A stretch of 64,000 bases of DNA from Aradus depressus (GCA_963662175.1 OY759219.1:31414908-31478907), one strand, 5' to 3'; positions 44,031-54,549 are shown, counted from the stretch's first letter. Notes: generated by a model not told the origin, from the letters alone. Made by a program: numbers and translations.

Positions 44031-44769
44031 ATAAATGAATACTTTTTTTTATGGTTCTCTTATCACCAATAAAACACTAAAAATAATAGCAAAACATGGT
44101 GTTAGCGCCGAAGTGGAAGTGTGACGCCCACAACTTTATCAGTTAAACGATTACCAACTATTATATTAACATTGTTGTTTTTTTATTTATAATGTTTTCA
44201 ATGACGACTGCCGCAAAAGTATGAACATTTATAAGGGTCATTTGCTCTGCTCTCAAAAAATAAAGCCCTTGAAGGACTACTGTATATATCGATGGCAGTT
44301 ACAAATTACATTGCATTCAACTGCATGTTTGATAGTTCAGTAGCAATATTGGGCATTATTGATAAATTTTTATTCAATAATTTTTAGTGATTAGTGTTGT
44401 ATTCATGAATTATTCGTTATTATTTATCAGTATTTTAGGTAATTTATGAACGATGATTATTTTTTAATTGTGTAGTATTTTTTAAGGCCGAAATAACTAA
44501 TAGCTTTCTTGGATTAGAATTTAAGAATTCCTGTCCCCCCTTGTTCACAGGTTTATTGACAACTGTTTGTTTATAATGAAAAATACGTTATGTTTACAAA
44601 ATTAAATGGATAAAGTAAAGTGTAAACAATGGATTAGCTCGATAAACATCGTACATCAGTTGAGTGTTAATTCCTGCCGTTACAACTAAAGTAAAATTAA
44701 ATATCCTTTTTACTTTATTCTGGCAATTCTATTATGAAAGAAATTTAAAGCGATTCCGACACCCATGGT

Positions 44770-44949
44770 ATGGCTTTGTCAACATTGTCAGTTATTGCTC
44801 TAGAACAAAATGAATCTAATCAACCAACATGTGTCAAGTGCCAAGCTAATGAGGTTAAAATTAAAGTTAGTAAGTTTTCATCTTCAAATTTTATTTCTCA
44901 TTTAAAACGGCGCCATGGAAAAAGTGCATTCGAAGAGTATAAACAGTAG
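44770..44949 (+). CDS. BED-type zinc finger ORF (hAT transposase remnant or ZBED exon)
   Basis: 59 codons. CVKCQANEVKIK then NFISHLKRRHGKSAFEEYK gives the C-x2-C...H-x4-H arrangement and following basic/acidic helix of BED fingers, which bind DNA in hAT transposases and in ZBED proteins. The frame stops just after the finger. No donor was chosen with confidence. No hAT catalytic segment was found downstream to 45.4 kb. Confidence 0.6.
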   Translation: MALSTLSVIALEQNESNQPTCVKCQANEVKIKVSKFSSSNFISHLKRRHGKSAFEEYKQ

Positions 44950-45279
44950 GTACAAAGCAGGAACAAAAAAATAATAACTTAAAAGAAACCCAAACATCAA
45001 GCAAAAGCTTGAAAAAAATCACACAAACCGATTTCGACCGTAATATTGTATTTTGACCGTAATATCGCTCATTCAGAATTGTAGAAGACCAACACTTCAT
45101 TAAATTTTTAAAGATTTTAATGTTTCCTTCAATGTATTGAGCCGAGAAAATATATTTAAAAAAATGTTTTTTGACCGTCAACCTATTTTTTTTTGCACAT
45201 TTAGATTCCTGGGGAAAATAAGGGGAGGTTAAATGAGGCATTTTTTTGTTAGCACAATATTAAACCTAATAAATGAATT

Positions 45280-45345
45280 TTATTGTAGTAAATGTTCGAA
45301 CTGATGTCCTGCAACTTCAATACATTTATCGAAGTTGTTGCGGAA
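45280..45345 (-). pseudogene. Tc1/mariner-superfamily transposase C-terminal tail
   Basis: Minus strand encodes FRNNFDKCIEVAGHQFEHLL before a stop at 45280-45282, matching the common RRxxxCIxxxGxxFEHLL end of IS630-type transposases. It stands alone, 70 bp from the LTR element. Confidence 0.5.
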
Positions 45346-45415
45346 AATTGGTCAAGGTAATTCCCTATTAAGAAATTCTTGATATTTCTGACTATATATA
45401 TGTATATATATATAT

Positions 45416-45970
45416 TGTAACATGTAGAAATAGGGGGGGGGGGGTGTATTTTATAAATAAGGATAAATAGTCGAACGACTCAAAAAGGGTGGGGGAAGAG
45501 AGAGAGAGCAGTGGAAGGAGGGGGAAGGCGTGGAGTTGGTTGCAGATAGAGAGTGAAGCAGGAAGGTTGTTGGAATTTTGTGGTTGGAGAGAGAGAGAGG
45601 GAGAGTGAAAGTGGACGTTTGTTGGAGAGTTGACTGGAGGAGTGAAGATCCTTTGTGGAGTTGGAAGTCTGGAGTAAGTCAGGAAGGCATGCAGGTGGAA
45701 GGAAGAATGAAGGAAGGATCGATGAGCCTATGATGTACTGAGAAGAGCAGCGGAGAAGGATTGGAGGATAGATAGTGATCATGTGAGTGAATAAAAAATA
45801 AATTTTATATTATCACCGTCTACCCATCTATGTTAAGATGTAAAAAAAAAAAAAAAGGAAAAATATTAAAATCTTATTCCATGAAAACATTTTTATTAAA
45901 AGAATTCACCGCCCATTTTAATTATTCAAAAATAATAATAATAAATTTAAGAGTACAAGAATGCGTTTCA
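45416..45970 (+). repeat. 5' LTR
   Basis: 555 bp, purine-rich in the first half (GAGAGAGAGAGGGAGAGTGA), TG...CA termini. The minus frame 45480-45782 is a shadow of the purine-rich tract. Confidence 0.88.
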
Positions 45971-46115
45971 ATGCACCCAACGTTTTGGCAATAAAAATGA
46001 TGGAATAGAGGAGAAAAAAAAAAGAAATTGAGTTGTCCAGATTTATAAAGTTAGAAATTGTTGTTATATATTTTGTGTATTATATTTAGTATAGAGGATA
46101 GATTTGTGAAGCAAG

Positions 46116-46265
46116 ATGGCGGACGAGGACACAGGTGAGTCGACCCATAGCATGGCGGGAGAGCAGAGTCCGGAGTTTGTTTACGATGGGGAAGCGGGAG
46201 AATTAGCTGCAGGAATGGACGGAATCGGTAGTAGCCTCGGCGGATTAGGACTCCGTAATGAATGA
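46116..46265 (+). CDS. Short ORF at the start of the LTR element interior
   Basis: 49 codons, MADEDTGESTHSMAGEQSPE onward, acidic and glycine-rich, in G+C-richer DNA than the rest of the element. The position suits a gag start, but it is too short for a gag domain. The frames that follow (46262-46783) are lysine-rich and AT-rich and are not convincing. Confidence 0.4.
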   Translation: MADEDTGESTHSMAGEQSPEFVYDGEAGELAAGMDGIGSSLGGLGLRNE

Positions 46266-48082
46266 AAAATGAATTAGAAATAAGTAAAAGCAAATCAAAT
46301 AGAAAGGAAAATAGAAAAATAAAATTGAACAAAGAAAAAAATAAAGATTATATTCCGTTTAATACATTATGTCGGCTAGGTTTTATTAGAAAAAGTTATA
46401 CATTTTCAAAAATATCCAAAGATAAAATAAAAAATAATAATTACGTTATCTTGAAAGTAAAATTAACAGAAATAAATTATAAGAATATTTGTAAAGGAAA
46501 TTTGGACCATATTTGCCAAGTAAGTTGTGATAAGAAAAATTAAAAAAAAACTAATCATAAAAGAAAAGCTAAAGTAATGTTGCAACCAAATTCTAGGAGA
46601 ATTAGATATCGGAAAATAAAGTTGTACAGATATGGAAATAAACAAAAACAAAGTAAGCACTTTAAAATACCACAACTAATAAAGTTAAGTAAAAAGATCC
46701 CTAAATTAAAGAAAATTAAAAATCACAAGAAATTTAAAAAAAAAAAAAAGTTTCCTTCAGATAAACCGATGGATTATTTTTGATAACAAGGAACTCGAAA
46801 TTGGATTTTTGTAATGGATTTATGGATATGGTTTGTGGATAGAATTTTGTTGTATTTCGTTTAAAATCTAAATAAATGTTAAATAAACATAAGTACTTTA
46901 TGTAAAAGATAATAGTCTCAGAAAATAAGAAAAAAAAAATAAATAAAATCTTTGCTAAATTCATGTCGGTATACGAAGGGCCGTATGAGTTTTTAAATGC
47001 TATGAAAATGGGTCATATTTGGTAGGCAACATAAATAATAACAAAGTAAAAGGGACCTACAACATAAGTGATATGAGGACTGTAGATTAGACCACTTAGT
47101 AATTAGAGAATCAGGGGTACTTGGTGGCCAGTACAGAATGATGTTTCTTGCATGACTTTAATGCATGTGGTAAATAATAATAAAAAAAATAAATTAAAAA
47201 AAAAAAAAAAAAACAATCGAAAGTTATCTGTTTAAAGGGAGGTGGTGTTATGTCCAAGAGGATTAGAGGCCGGTCTTACAGAATTAGAGAAGCCCTGCTG
47301 ACCCATATAACAATATGTGACCTGGGAAGATAGCGGAAATGATGTCAGATAGATTATGTGTCGGTAAGGCAGCATGAGAGGTTGGGACCTGACTAAAAGG
47401 TATAGCTGTGGAGAGGGGAGAAACCAGGCATTTAAACTGTGGTCATCGAGCTTTCGTATCTATTTGTTTTGTTAAGGACATATAACATTATGTGACTTGT
47501 CTGTCTTTGCTATTGCAATTTTTTTTTTTTGATCAAGTATGACCTCTTATATGTTCAAATCATGAGAGACCTTGCTCCATGTGTATGTGTTGGTCGGCTT
47601 GTCTGGGTCATATAAGCCTCGCTTGATCATATGTTTTTCTTTTCTTAATTTATGAAATTGAATTTGTTTTTTTTATGCATGTTCTTACATTTTATTGTTA
47701 TATAGGAATTGTGAAAAAGGAAAAAAAAATTATTAGCTATGGATTATTTATTAGGAAATATGTGATATTGTTAAAAAAAAAATGTATAAAATATTAATTA
47801 AATTAAAAAAAAAATAAAAAAATAAAAAATTGTTTGCTAGTTACTGTATTATTGTTTTAAAAAAATGTTTGCTAGTTACCTCTATAAAAAAAAAAAAAAA
47901 AAATGGTTTCTATGAAATTGTACATGTTACCTATACTATTGGTTAGAGGATTTATTGTATAAGTATTTAAAAATGTTATTAGGGTGTTTGAAAGAGGATA
48001 TTGTATTATTGGAAAGAAAAAAAATATATATATATTTTTTGTTCATTTGATTTTTTTTTTTTTTCTCATTAGGGAAAGGATA

Positions 48083-48628
48083 TGTAACATGTAGAAATAG
48101 AGGGGGGGGGGTATTTTATAAATAAGGATATATAATCGAACGACTCAAAAAGGGTGGGGGAAGAGAGAGAGAGCAGTGGAAGGAGGGGGAAGGCGTGGAG
48201 TTGGTTGCAGATAGAGTGAAGCAGGAAGGTTGTTGGAATTTTGTGGTTGGAGAGAGAGAGAGGGAGAGTGAAAGTGGACGTTTGTTGGAGAGTTGACTGG
48301 AGGAGTGAAGATCCTTTGTGGAGTTGGAAGTCTGGAGTAAGTCAGGAAGGCATGCAGGTGGAAGGAAGAATGAAGGAAGGATCGATGAGCCTATGATGTA
48401 CTGAGAAGAGCAGCGGAGAAGGATTGGAGGATAGATAGTGATCATGTGAGTGAATAAAAAATAAATTTTATATTATCACCGTCTACCGATCTATGTTAAG
48501 ATGTAAAAAAAAAAAAAAGGAAAAATATTCAAATCTTATTCTGCAAATATTTTAATTAAAAGAATTCACCGCCCATTTTAATTATTCAAAAAAAAAAAAA
48601 AAAATTAAGAGTACAAGAATGCGTTTCA
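48083..48628 (+). repeat. 3' LTR
   Basis: 546 bp, very similar to the 5' LTR; differences are mainly short indels in homopolymers. The minus frame 48116-48445 is a shadow. Confidence 0.88.
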
Positions 48629-48639
48629 ATATATATATA

Positions 48640-49480
48640 TATGTACAATATATATATATATAGTCAGAAATATCAAGACTTTCTTATATATATATATTCC
48701 ATTCTCTCTTTCACATTTATTTATTGAATAAACATACCGACAGAGAGATAGGAGTTCAGATAGGACAGAGTATATTTTATTTTATTTTCCTGGCAAGAGT
48801 TTTACATTAAATAAGAAATCTGCACAGCTTTTGCGGACAGGCTTCGGCCAATAAGATTGTGCTTTACCCAAGCGATAAATTCAAGAGAAATAAAGAACAG
48901 TTTGCCCTCATAAACAGTCTGTAACTAGCTAGATACTTAATAAAATTGTATATATATATATATACATATATATTAGTAAAACTCTCCACCTTTGATATTT
49001 TAAAATAGATTTTTGTACATGAAAATTTAAAAATAATTTCACTTATTTACACTATATACTTATTACTATTTAAAATTCTGATATATTGACGACATAGAAT
49101 ATATACAATACTTACAATGAGTATACAATAGTGTATTTACAATATTAACATACATTTACAAGAACTGACAAGACTTCATTAATTATTTATTATTAGCAAA
49201 ATATATAATTAATGAAGTTTTATTATAATGAAGAAAGAGGGTATATTGTAAACGTATATTTCATATGTATATTTTATATACATGCATAGGATACAAGAAT
49301 AGAAAATTAAGGAATTACCTATGGGATTACTAGAAGGAGAGATAGAAAAAAAAAACTGGCAAAATATAATAATTATGAAAAACAACTTGGAGATAAAATA
49401 TAAAATATTTTTTAGGGGAAAAAGAGTTCAACTGTATTATATAATTTATGATATTTATCAAAAATACATTCTTCTCTCTA
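48640..49480. other. AT-rich interval right of the LTR element
   Basis: Begins with TAGTCAGAAATATCAAGA, the inverse of 45377-45395 on the other side of the LTR element, so the insertion split a palindromic target. Otherwise no gene recognised. Confidence 0.5.
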
Positions 49481-49482
49481 CG

Positions 49483-49660
49483 GTTATGTAATCGCCCGAA
49501 ATACTTTATTGCGTTTTAAACAAAGTTTCATGTTTTCTCATCTCCTGAATCCAAAGAAGACAAAAAAAAAAGTTGTATTTTCGATACCTCCCGATGAAAT
49601 GAATACTTTTTCATGATCTAAGGAAACACATTATTCGGATGAATAACCCAGAGGAGAAAA
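49483..49660 (-). repeat. T element, reverse tail part
   Basis: GGTTATGTAATCGCCCGAAA, ATACCTCCCGATGAAATGAA and AACCCAGAGGAGAAAA: a diverged inverse tail and one unit. Confidence 0.5.
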
Positions 49661-49680
49661 ACATTTTGGGGTAAGAGAGG

Positions 49681-49979
49681 ATATCGGATATGGTATATAG
49701 TATATCTCGGGTGTTTGGGCAAAAGGGTTTAAATCAGAAAATCTGAATTTTAAGAGGGGAATTTCTGAATGTTTGAAAAATTCCTGCAAATCAGGTAAAA
49801 CACATTTATGATACTTGAAATATAATTTCAATAAAAGTATTAAATATAAACGAAGTAAAATATTCCAACATTGAGTTACATTTGGTAACAATATTTAAAT
49901 GCACTTATTCTTTGGATCACACATACGACTTAAGCCCTTTTGCCAAACACCACAGATATATGCCATATCCGATATATAT
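49681..49979. mobile_element. Short inverted-repeat MITE (copy 2)
   Basis: TATATCTCGGGTGTTTGGGC and TTTTGCCAAACACCACAGAT mark the ends shared with 2206-2414. Here the inverted repeat continues outward (ATATCGGATATGG / CCATATCCGATAT), so the element may really start near 49681. Confidence 0.75.
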
Positions 49980-49984
49980 ATTTT

Positions 49985-50096
49985 TTTAATTAATATATTA
50001 TTACATCATCACTTCCCCATTTATTTTTTGTCTTCTCAAAAAATAGCAGTGATAACAATTTGGGAAGCACAACCCATCATCATCTATAATATATAA
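49985..50096 (-). repeat. Penelope-type terminal fragment, reverse
   Basis: Reverse complement resembles 52790-52910: GATGATGGGTTGTGCTTCCC, then AGAAGACAAAAAATAAATG and GAAGTGATGATGTAATAATA. The hammerhead-like core is decayed. Confidence 0.5.
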
Positions 50097-50154
50097 CTTC
50101 TTTAGTTTAACTTGTGTCACTCAGAATATTCATTTTATATATCATATTTATTCA

Positions 50155-50818
50155 CAGGGGCGTAACCAGGGGGGGGGGGGGCGTGTGCCTCTCCTGGCCA
50201 AAACAAAAAAACCAAGATAAAAATTAAATAAACTAAAAAAATTGTTTTGATTAAAAATGGATTGCAGCAAATGCATGCTAATGGATGTCAGTAATTTAAT
50301 AATTAAAGGAGCAAATGGGGGCCATGGTGGCCGTGCGGGCTAGAGCGTAGGGCTTTGGTCGCATGGTCTCACCACGGTTTGCGGGTTCGAATCCCGTCCG
50401 GGGGTGAGTTTTATTTCGTAGATAGAACTCCCTCCCGGGGCCATGGATGTCTTAAATAATTATATATAACACATTGACATGGCTAATATGCACCGTACGT
50501 AAAGCCAAAAAAAAAAAAAAAAAAAAAAAAAGGAGCAAATGCACGCTGTGGTTTCTGTGCTTTTAGAATTATTCTAAATGCACAGAAACCGCAGCGTGCA
50601 TTAGCTGCTGCTGCGCTTTGTATTTTCGCTACTCATGTAAAGTCAGCTTAAGTATTAGAGTCAGTGGTTACCTCAGGGGGAGCTTCTAGAGGTCCGAGTC
50701 TCCCAAATTAATAACAAAAGGTCTGCAACGCTAACCACGGAAACTGCTGGCTGTGCCCCTGGGAGTCTATACCCTCCCCCCCTCCTCCCCCCCCCCCCCC
50801 CCCCCCCTCGCAGTCTAA
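50155..50818. mobile_element. hAT-type MITE carrying a nested SINE2
   Basis: Left TIR CAGGGGCGTAACCAGG and a G-run start the element. Interior palindrome and GGTTACCTCAGGGGGAGCTT match 53986-54539. The right TIR is missing; the element breaks off after the long C-run near 50807. SINE2 interrupts it at 50318-50528. Confidence 0.8.
50318..50528 (+). mobile_element. SINE2 copy nested in a hAT MITE
   Basis: Nearly identical to 39353-39579. 13-bp duplication AAAGGAGCAAATG at 50305-50317 and 50529-50541 is MITE sequence, which dates this SINE as the younger insertion. Confidence 0.93.
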
Positions 50819-50929
50819 CTAAGTTATTTCATATCAGTTTTGACTAGATGTTTAAATATAAAAAACTCAATAAATATGTTCTATAAAAGGAAGATTCTGA
50901 TTGACAAAAGGAATGTTAACATAAAGAAC

Positions 50930-51065
50930 ACATGTATTATAGATAATAATGGTGGGAGGGCTTCCCGAATCTTTGGTAATTGTTATTTTTTAAGAGGGCA
51001 AAATATAAATGGGAGAAGCGATGCTGTAATAATAATTATATATAACTTTTTCTACGGTAAGATGT
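50930..51065 (+). repeat. Penelope-type terminal fragment
   Basis: TATTATAGATAATAATGGTG, GGAGGGCTTCCCGAATCTTT and GGGAGAAGCGATGCTGTAAT parallel 52790-52910; the CTGATGA strand is mutated. Confidence 0.5.
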
Positions 51066-51289
51066 AGTTCTCAAATGACGTGTGCATTACTCGCTCGCGC
51101 ACGCCGTTGTTACGCCACTGAGTAAAAATGATCATGATTGTGATACATCAAGACTCAGAAGTTCAATAAACTCCTCGTCCTTCAATTATATTATATTGCT
51201 CTTTATTTCTTTGAAAATTTCTTCTTCCTTTTCTTATTTCCCAAATGTATTTTCCATTGTCAAGAATGTGAGAATGAAATGAGCTGGTC

Positions 51290-51420
51290 GATGAACTAAA
51301 ACGTTTGGGAAGCCTTCAAAGGAAGACAGAATATAATTTTTTTAAATGTACACATAAAATGTTATATATAATATGTTATTACATCATCATTTCTTCCATT
51401 TATTTTTTAAAAACATCTAG
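51290..51420 (-). repeat. Penelope-type terminal fragment, reverse, decayed
   Basis: ACGTTTGGGAAGCCTTCAAA and GTTATTACATCATCATTTCT are inverse matches to the same family. Confidence 0.4.
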
Positions 51421-51544
51421 TCGAAGGTTATATGAAATGGGTTGTTGTTTAAATATAGAAGTCGACTCAATAAATATAATATAAATTTAATTATAATTAA
51501 CGAGACAAACTGCAATATCGGGAAAAATACTAAATATTATTAGA

Positions 51545-51961
51545 TGAAACTTTCTGAGGGTCAAGTTGGCAACCTTGGAGACAAAATCAATCAGTTGTTT
51601 GAAAAAAAAAAAAAAAAAAAAAACATAACCACTTTTGTTCATTTCAAAATGGCAGCTCCTCTCGATATATTTTTGTTATCCGAAGATGTGAAACCGGCAG
51701 AAATTAACTTGAGAATGTTGAAGCGGTATGGTGAAAAGTGATTAAGCCGCTGAAAAGTGTGTATAAATAAATTGAACAGTTTAAATCGAGCAGAACAAGT
51801 GTCATCGGTATTCATCGCTCAGGACGACCGGTTGAAATTTCGACCAACTCGCTGTAAAATCGCATAAATGACCTTATTCGCGGTGACAGACGTATTAGTG
51901 TTAGGAGCATGCATTCGATCGAGGAGAAAACGCCAGGGTGGTCTCTTAAAAGGTGTGATTC

Positions 51962-51992
<31 letters not shown>

Positions 51993-52745
51993 GGTGCTCC
52001 TGACCCCTTGAGGGGGTCGATCACATCACCCTGATTTGATCGGCGGGGAAATGGGTAATCTTTCACCTTTCTCCGTTTAATTTACCAAAACAATTGTAGT
52101 GTTGTGGACGACTGTGGACCGGCTCAATGGCTACGGTCCGCAGTCGTCCTTGGTCATAGGGCGCCTCTTTGGGGTTAGAAGGCTTTCTTAATTTTCCGCC
52201 AGGAGGAGACGAACCGACCAAAAGCCAGGTAGTCAGCCTCCGTCATCAGTCCCGGCAGGTCCAGTCCCAGGTACGATCCTGTCTGGCGTATCAGCTCCGC
52301 CCTGGACCCGTCGTATAGCGGGCATTCGAGGACTACGTGTTCCGCAGTCTCGACGCCGCCGAAGAGCTTGGTCCTGAAGTCGCCATGACCTGATAGCACC
52401 TGCGAAATCCACCAAAAGGTGTGATTCTGCTGAACGATAACGCCCCATAAAACGCAAGAGATCATCGAAAAGGGTTGGGAGTTGTTACCACATCCGCCTA
52501 GTCCCGACCTCGCGCCGTCCGAATTACATCTGTTCGGCCCACTCAAAGAGTTTTTATGCGGCACCAAGTTCGAAGACAATGATGCTGTCAAAAAAGCTGT
52601 AAACAAGTGGCTCCGTCAGTATGGTCAAGCATTTTTTACCACGGGAATTAAAAAGCTCCCAAAGCGATGAGATAAGTGCCTAAATGTTAGTGGAGCTAAC
52701 GTTGGAAAGTAGTATAAGTTTCATTGTCCTTGAATAAAGTTTTTT
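51545..52745 (+). pseudogene. Mariner-like transposase, deleted and interrupted
   Basis: The right part encodes LLPHPPSPDLAPSELHLFGP and LKEFLCGTKFEDNDAVKKAV, then GIKKLPKR and a KCLN tail: the mariner HPPYSPDLAPSD...HLFGPLK block. The left part (51640-51960) retains scraps of the HTH region with stops. The first catalytic Asp region is missing. A LINE splits it at 51963-52413. Confidence 0.8.
51963..52413 (-). pseudogene. LINE 3' end nested in mariner
   Basis: 15-bp duplication AAAAGGTGTGATTCT at 51948-51962 and 52414-52428. Minus strand encodes QVLSGHGDFRTKLFG, then GVETAEHVVLECPLYDGSRA and LIRQTGSYLG, stop near 52175. This is the C-terminal zinc-knuckle-like region of R1/jockey-type LINEs (ETxxHxxxxCP). 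The element ends GGAGCACCC, a C-run and poly(A). Confidence 0.88.
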
Positions 52746-52798
52746 GTTCATCTGATTCTGAGGAAATAGTTAAACTAAAGTACACAGTATTATAGATA

Positions 52799-52831
52799 CT
52801 GATGATGGGAGTGCTTCCCGAAACGTTTGTA
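52799..52831 (+). ncRNA. Hammerhead-ribozyme-like motif (best preserved)
   Basis: CTGATGA (52799-52805), extra T, stem GGGA-loop-TCCC, GAAAC (52820-52824), loop GTTT, GT and A at 52831. This gives a 2-bp stem III (AC/GT) and a GUA cleavage triplet, the short-stem-III type I layout known from Penelope elements. Stem I is weak (ATAG/CTAT with mismatches). Confidence 0.55.
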
Positions 52832-53369
52832 ATTACTATTTTTTTGAGAAGACAAAATATAAATGAGAGAAGTGATGATGTAATAATATATTAACTAAGA
52901 GTTTCCTTATTCAACTCAAAAATTAATACCATGTTATGGTTAAACGAAAATATAATTATAGTTATCATTATTGTTGGTGAAGCTTTAAAAAAGAAAATTT
53001 AATTAAAGAGCCGATTAATATAAAGTTTTCGGACTGAAGTTTTCGGAGGAATATAGATGGCTGTGTACTTAAGTGACCAAATGAGGTAAGGTGAGATAAT
53101 GGATGGAGCCTTGCTAACGACCAATCTGGAGGTAAGAGGGGGATAACTCCCGGCTAAATGAGCCACCTATATTGGATTTTAAGCCCCCTTCTCTCACTCT
53201 ATCTCTCTCATTTCCAGTTAAGGACTGTGAATACAAAGTTTTTATCAGGAATTGTGATGGCTATCTTAATTAATATCAATTGATCAACTTGGTGATATAT
53301 TTAAAAATTAATTCAAGACAGAACAATATTTTATTTATAGGAATATTTTCCGTCCTACTGATCCCAAAA

Positions 53370-53710
53370 ATGAAAAAATTTAAAATGTTTGTATGAATGT
53401 ATCAAAACGAAATTTATATGTGTATCCATAATCCTCTAAGGCAACACCTATTGATTAATTATTATTATTAATAACTGCCTAAATAATGAATGAGTCAACA
53501 TGAAATTTTATATTTAAATTCAAAACCCCATAAAAACAGCACCTTATAATAAGCCATATAACTGCTAATGTAACGTATTGATATAAAATTTTGTATGAAG
53601 ATTTAGAAACCACATAAGTCGAATATTGTGTTTTAGTCCAAATGTCTTTGGAGGGAGAGTGAAAATTTAATTGATTAAATCTTACTGAGCGGGTGATTCA
53701 TAATCGACTT
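53370..53710 (-). repeat. T element, reverse copy
   Basis: TGTATGAATGTATCAAAACG, AATAACTGCCTAAATAATGA, ATATAACTGCTAATGTAACG and finally CTTACTGAGCGGGTGATTCA, the inverse head. Confidence 0.65.
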
Positions 53711-53907
53711 TTTAAAATTTGTTTTATTTATTGCAGTGATATTTTTGTATCATAATGTTTACCTTATATTTAATGTAAAAAGGAATTGTGAAACAAGAGA
53801 CTGAATAAGGTGCTATGGGACATTTCAAAATAAAAGAAAGTACAAAGTTATGATTGACAGTATCTTTTCAACGTCGAGCTTCTGTCGTGTAAATAAAAAA
53901 AAATCAG

Positions 53908-53949
53908 TAATTGGCCAACTTTTCGGAGACTATTTATTTCCATCTTCAG
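53908..53949 (-). ncRNA. Hammerhead-like motif
   Basis: Minus strand: CTGAAGA (fits CUGANGA), extra T, GGA...TCC stem, GAAAA, GTTGGCC. Followed by ATTTACACGACAG, which also follows the motif at 55135-55175 (ATTTACATGACAG), so the two are one subfamily. Confidence 0.45.
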
Positions 53950-53985
53950 ACACAAACATTGTAATGTAAACATAAGATCACCATG

Positions 53986-54539
53986 CAGGGGCGTAGCCAG
54001 GGGGGGGGGGGGCAGGGGGGGGGGCACGTGCCAAGATTACGAAACCAAGATTACGAAAATTGTGCTTTACTTGTGTACAAAACAAGTCATATTACATTTA
54101 TTTAAATATACATGAATTCAATCATTTCATTTCATCGTTCAAAATCTTCGTTTATGTTATACTTTATACCCTTGAAGCTTATTTTACATGCGCAGTAAAA
54201 ATGCAAAGTGCAGCAGCAGCAAATGCACGCTATTGGATGTGAGTCATTTAATTCTAAAAGCACTGAAACCACAGCGTGCATTTGCTGCTCCTGCGCTTTG
54301 CGTTTTTGTTGTTCATGTAAAGTTAACTTAAGTATTACAGTCAGTGGTTACCTCAGGGGGAGCTTCTAGAGGTCCGAGTCTCCCAAATTAATAGCAAAAA
54401 ATCTGCAGCGCTAACCACGGAAACTGCGGGCTATGCCCCCGGGAATCTATCCCCCCCCCCCCCTCCCTCCCCCTGTAGCCTAACTTTGCCCCCCCCCCCC
54501 CCCCCCCCCCCCCTGCTCAAAATCCTGACTACGCCCCTG
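53986..54539. mobile_element. hAT-type MITE, complete
   Basis: TIRs CAGGGGCGTAGCCAGG and CCTGACTACGCCCCTG, 8-bp duplication TCACCATG at 53978-53985 and 54540-54547, diagnostic of hAT transposition. A G-run follows the left TIR and C-runs precede the right. Internal palindrome arms are at 54204-54231 and 54273-54300. The frame 54060-54242 is not supported as a gene. Confidence 0.95.
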
Positions 54540-54549
54540 TCACCATGGC

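Larger units (their letters stand above)
45416..48628 (+). mobile_element. Short LTR retrotransposon, non-autonomous
   Basis: Two direct LTRs (45416-45970 and 48083-48628) begin TGTAACATGTAGAAATAG and end GCGTTTCA, and a 4-bp ATAT duplication flanks them. A purine tract AGGGAAAGGATA precedes the 3' LTR. The internal 2.1 kb encodes no recognisable protease, RT or integrase, only a short ORF. A primer site beginning TGG is not evident just after the 5' LTR, where GCACCCAACGTTTTGGC stands. A TRIM/LARD-like derivative. Confidence 0.85.

Noticed and set aside
45480..45782. Minus ORF rich in Ser, Pro and Leu, repeated at 48116-48445
   Set aside because: Present twice because it lies in the two LTRs; caused by the purine-rich tract.
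47240..47300. A second LTR start (GGGAGGTGGTGTTATGTCC)
   Set aside because: Resembles a polypurine tract plus LTR start, but no second copy of the following sequence exists in the window.
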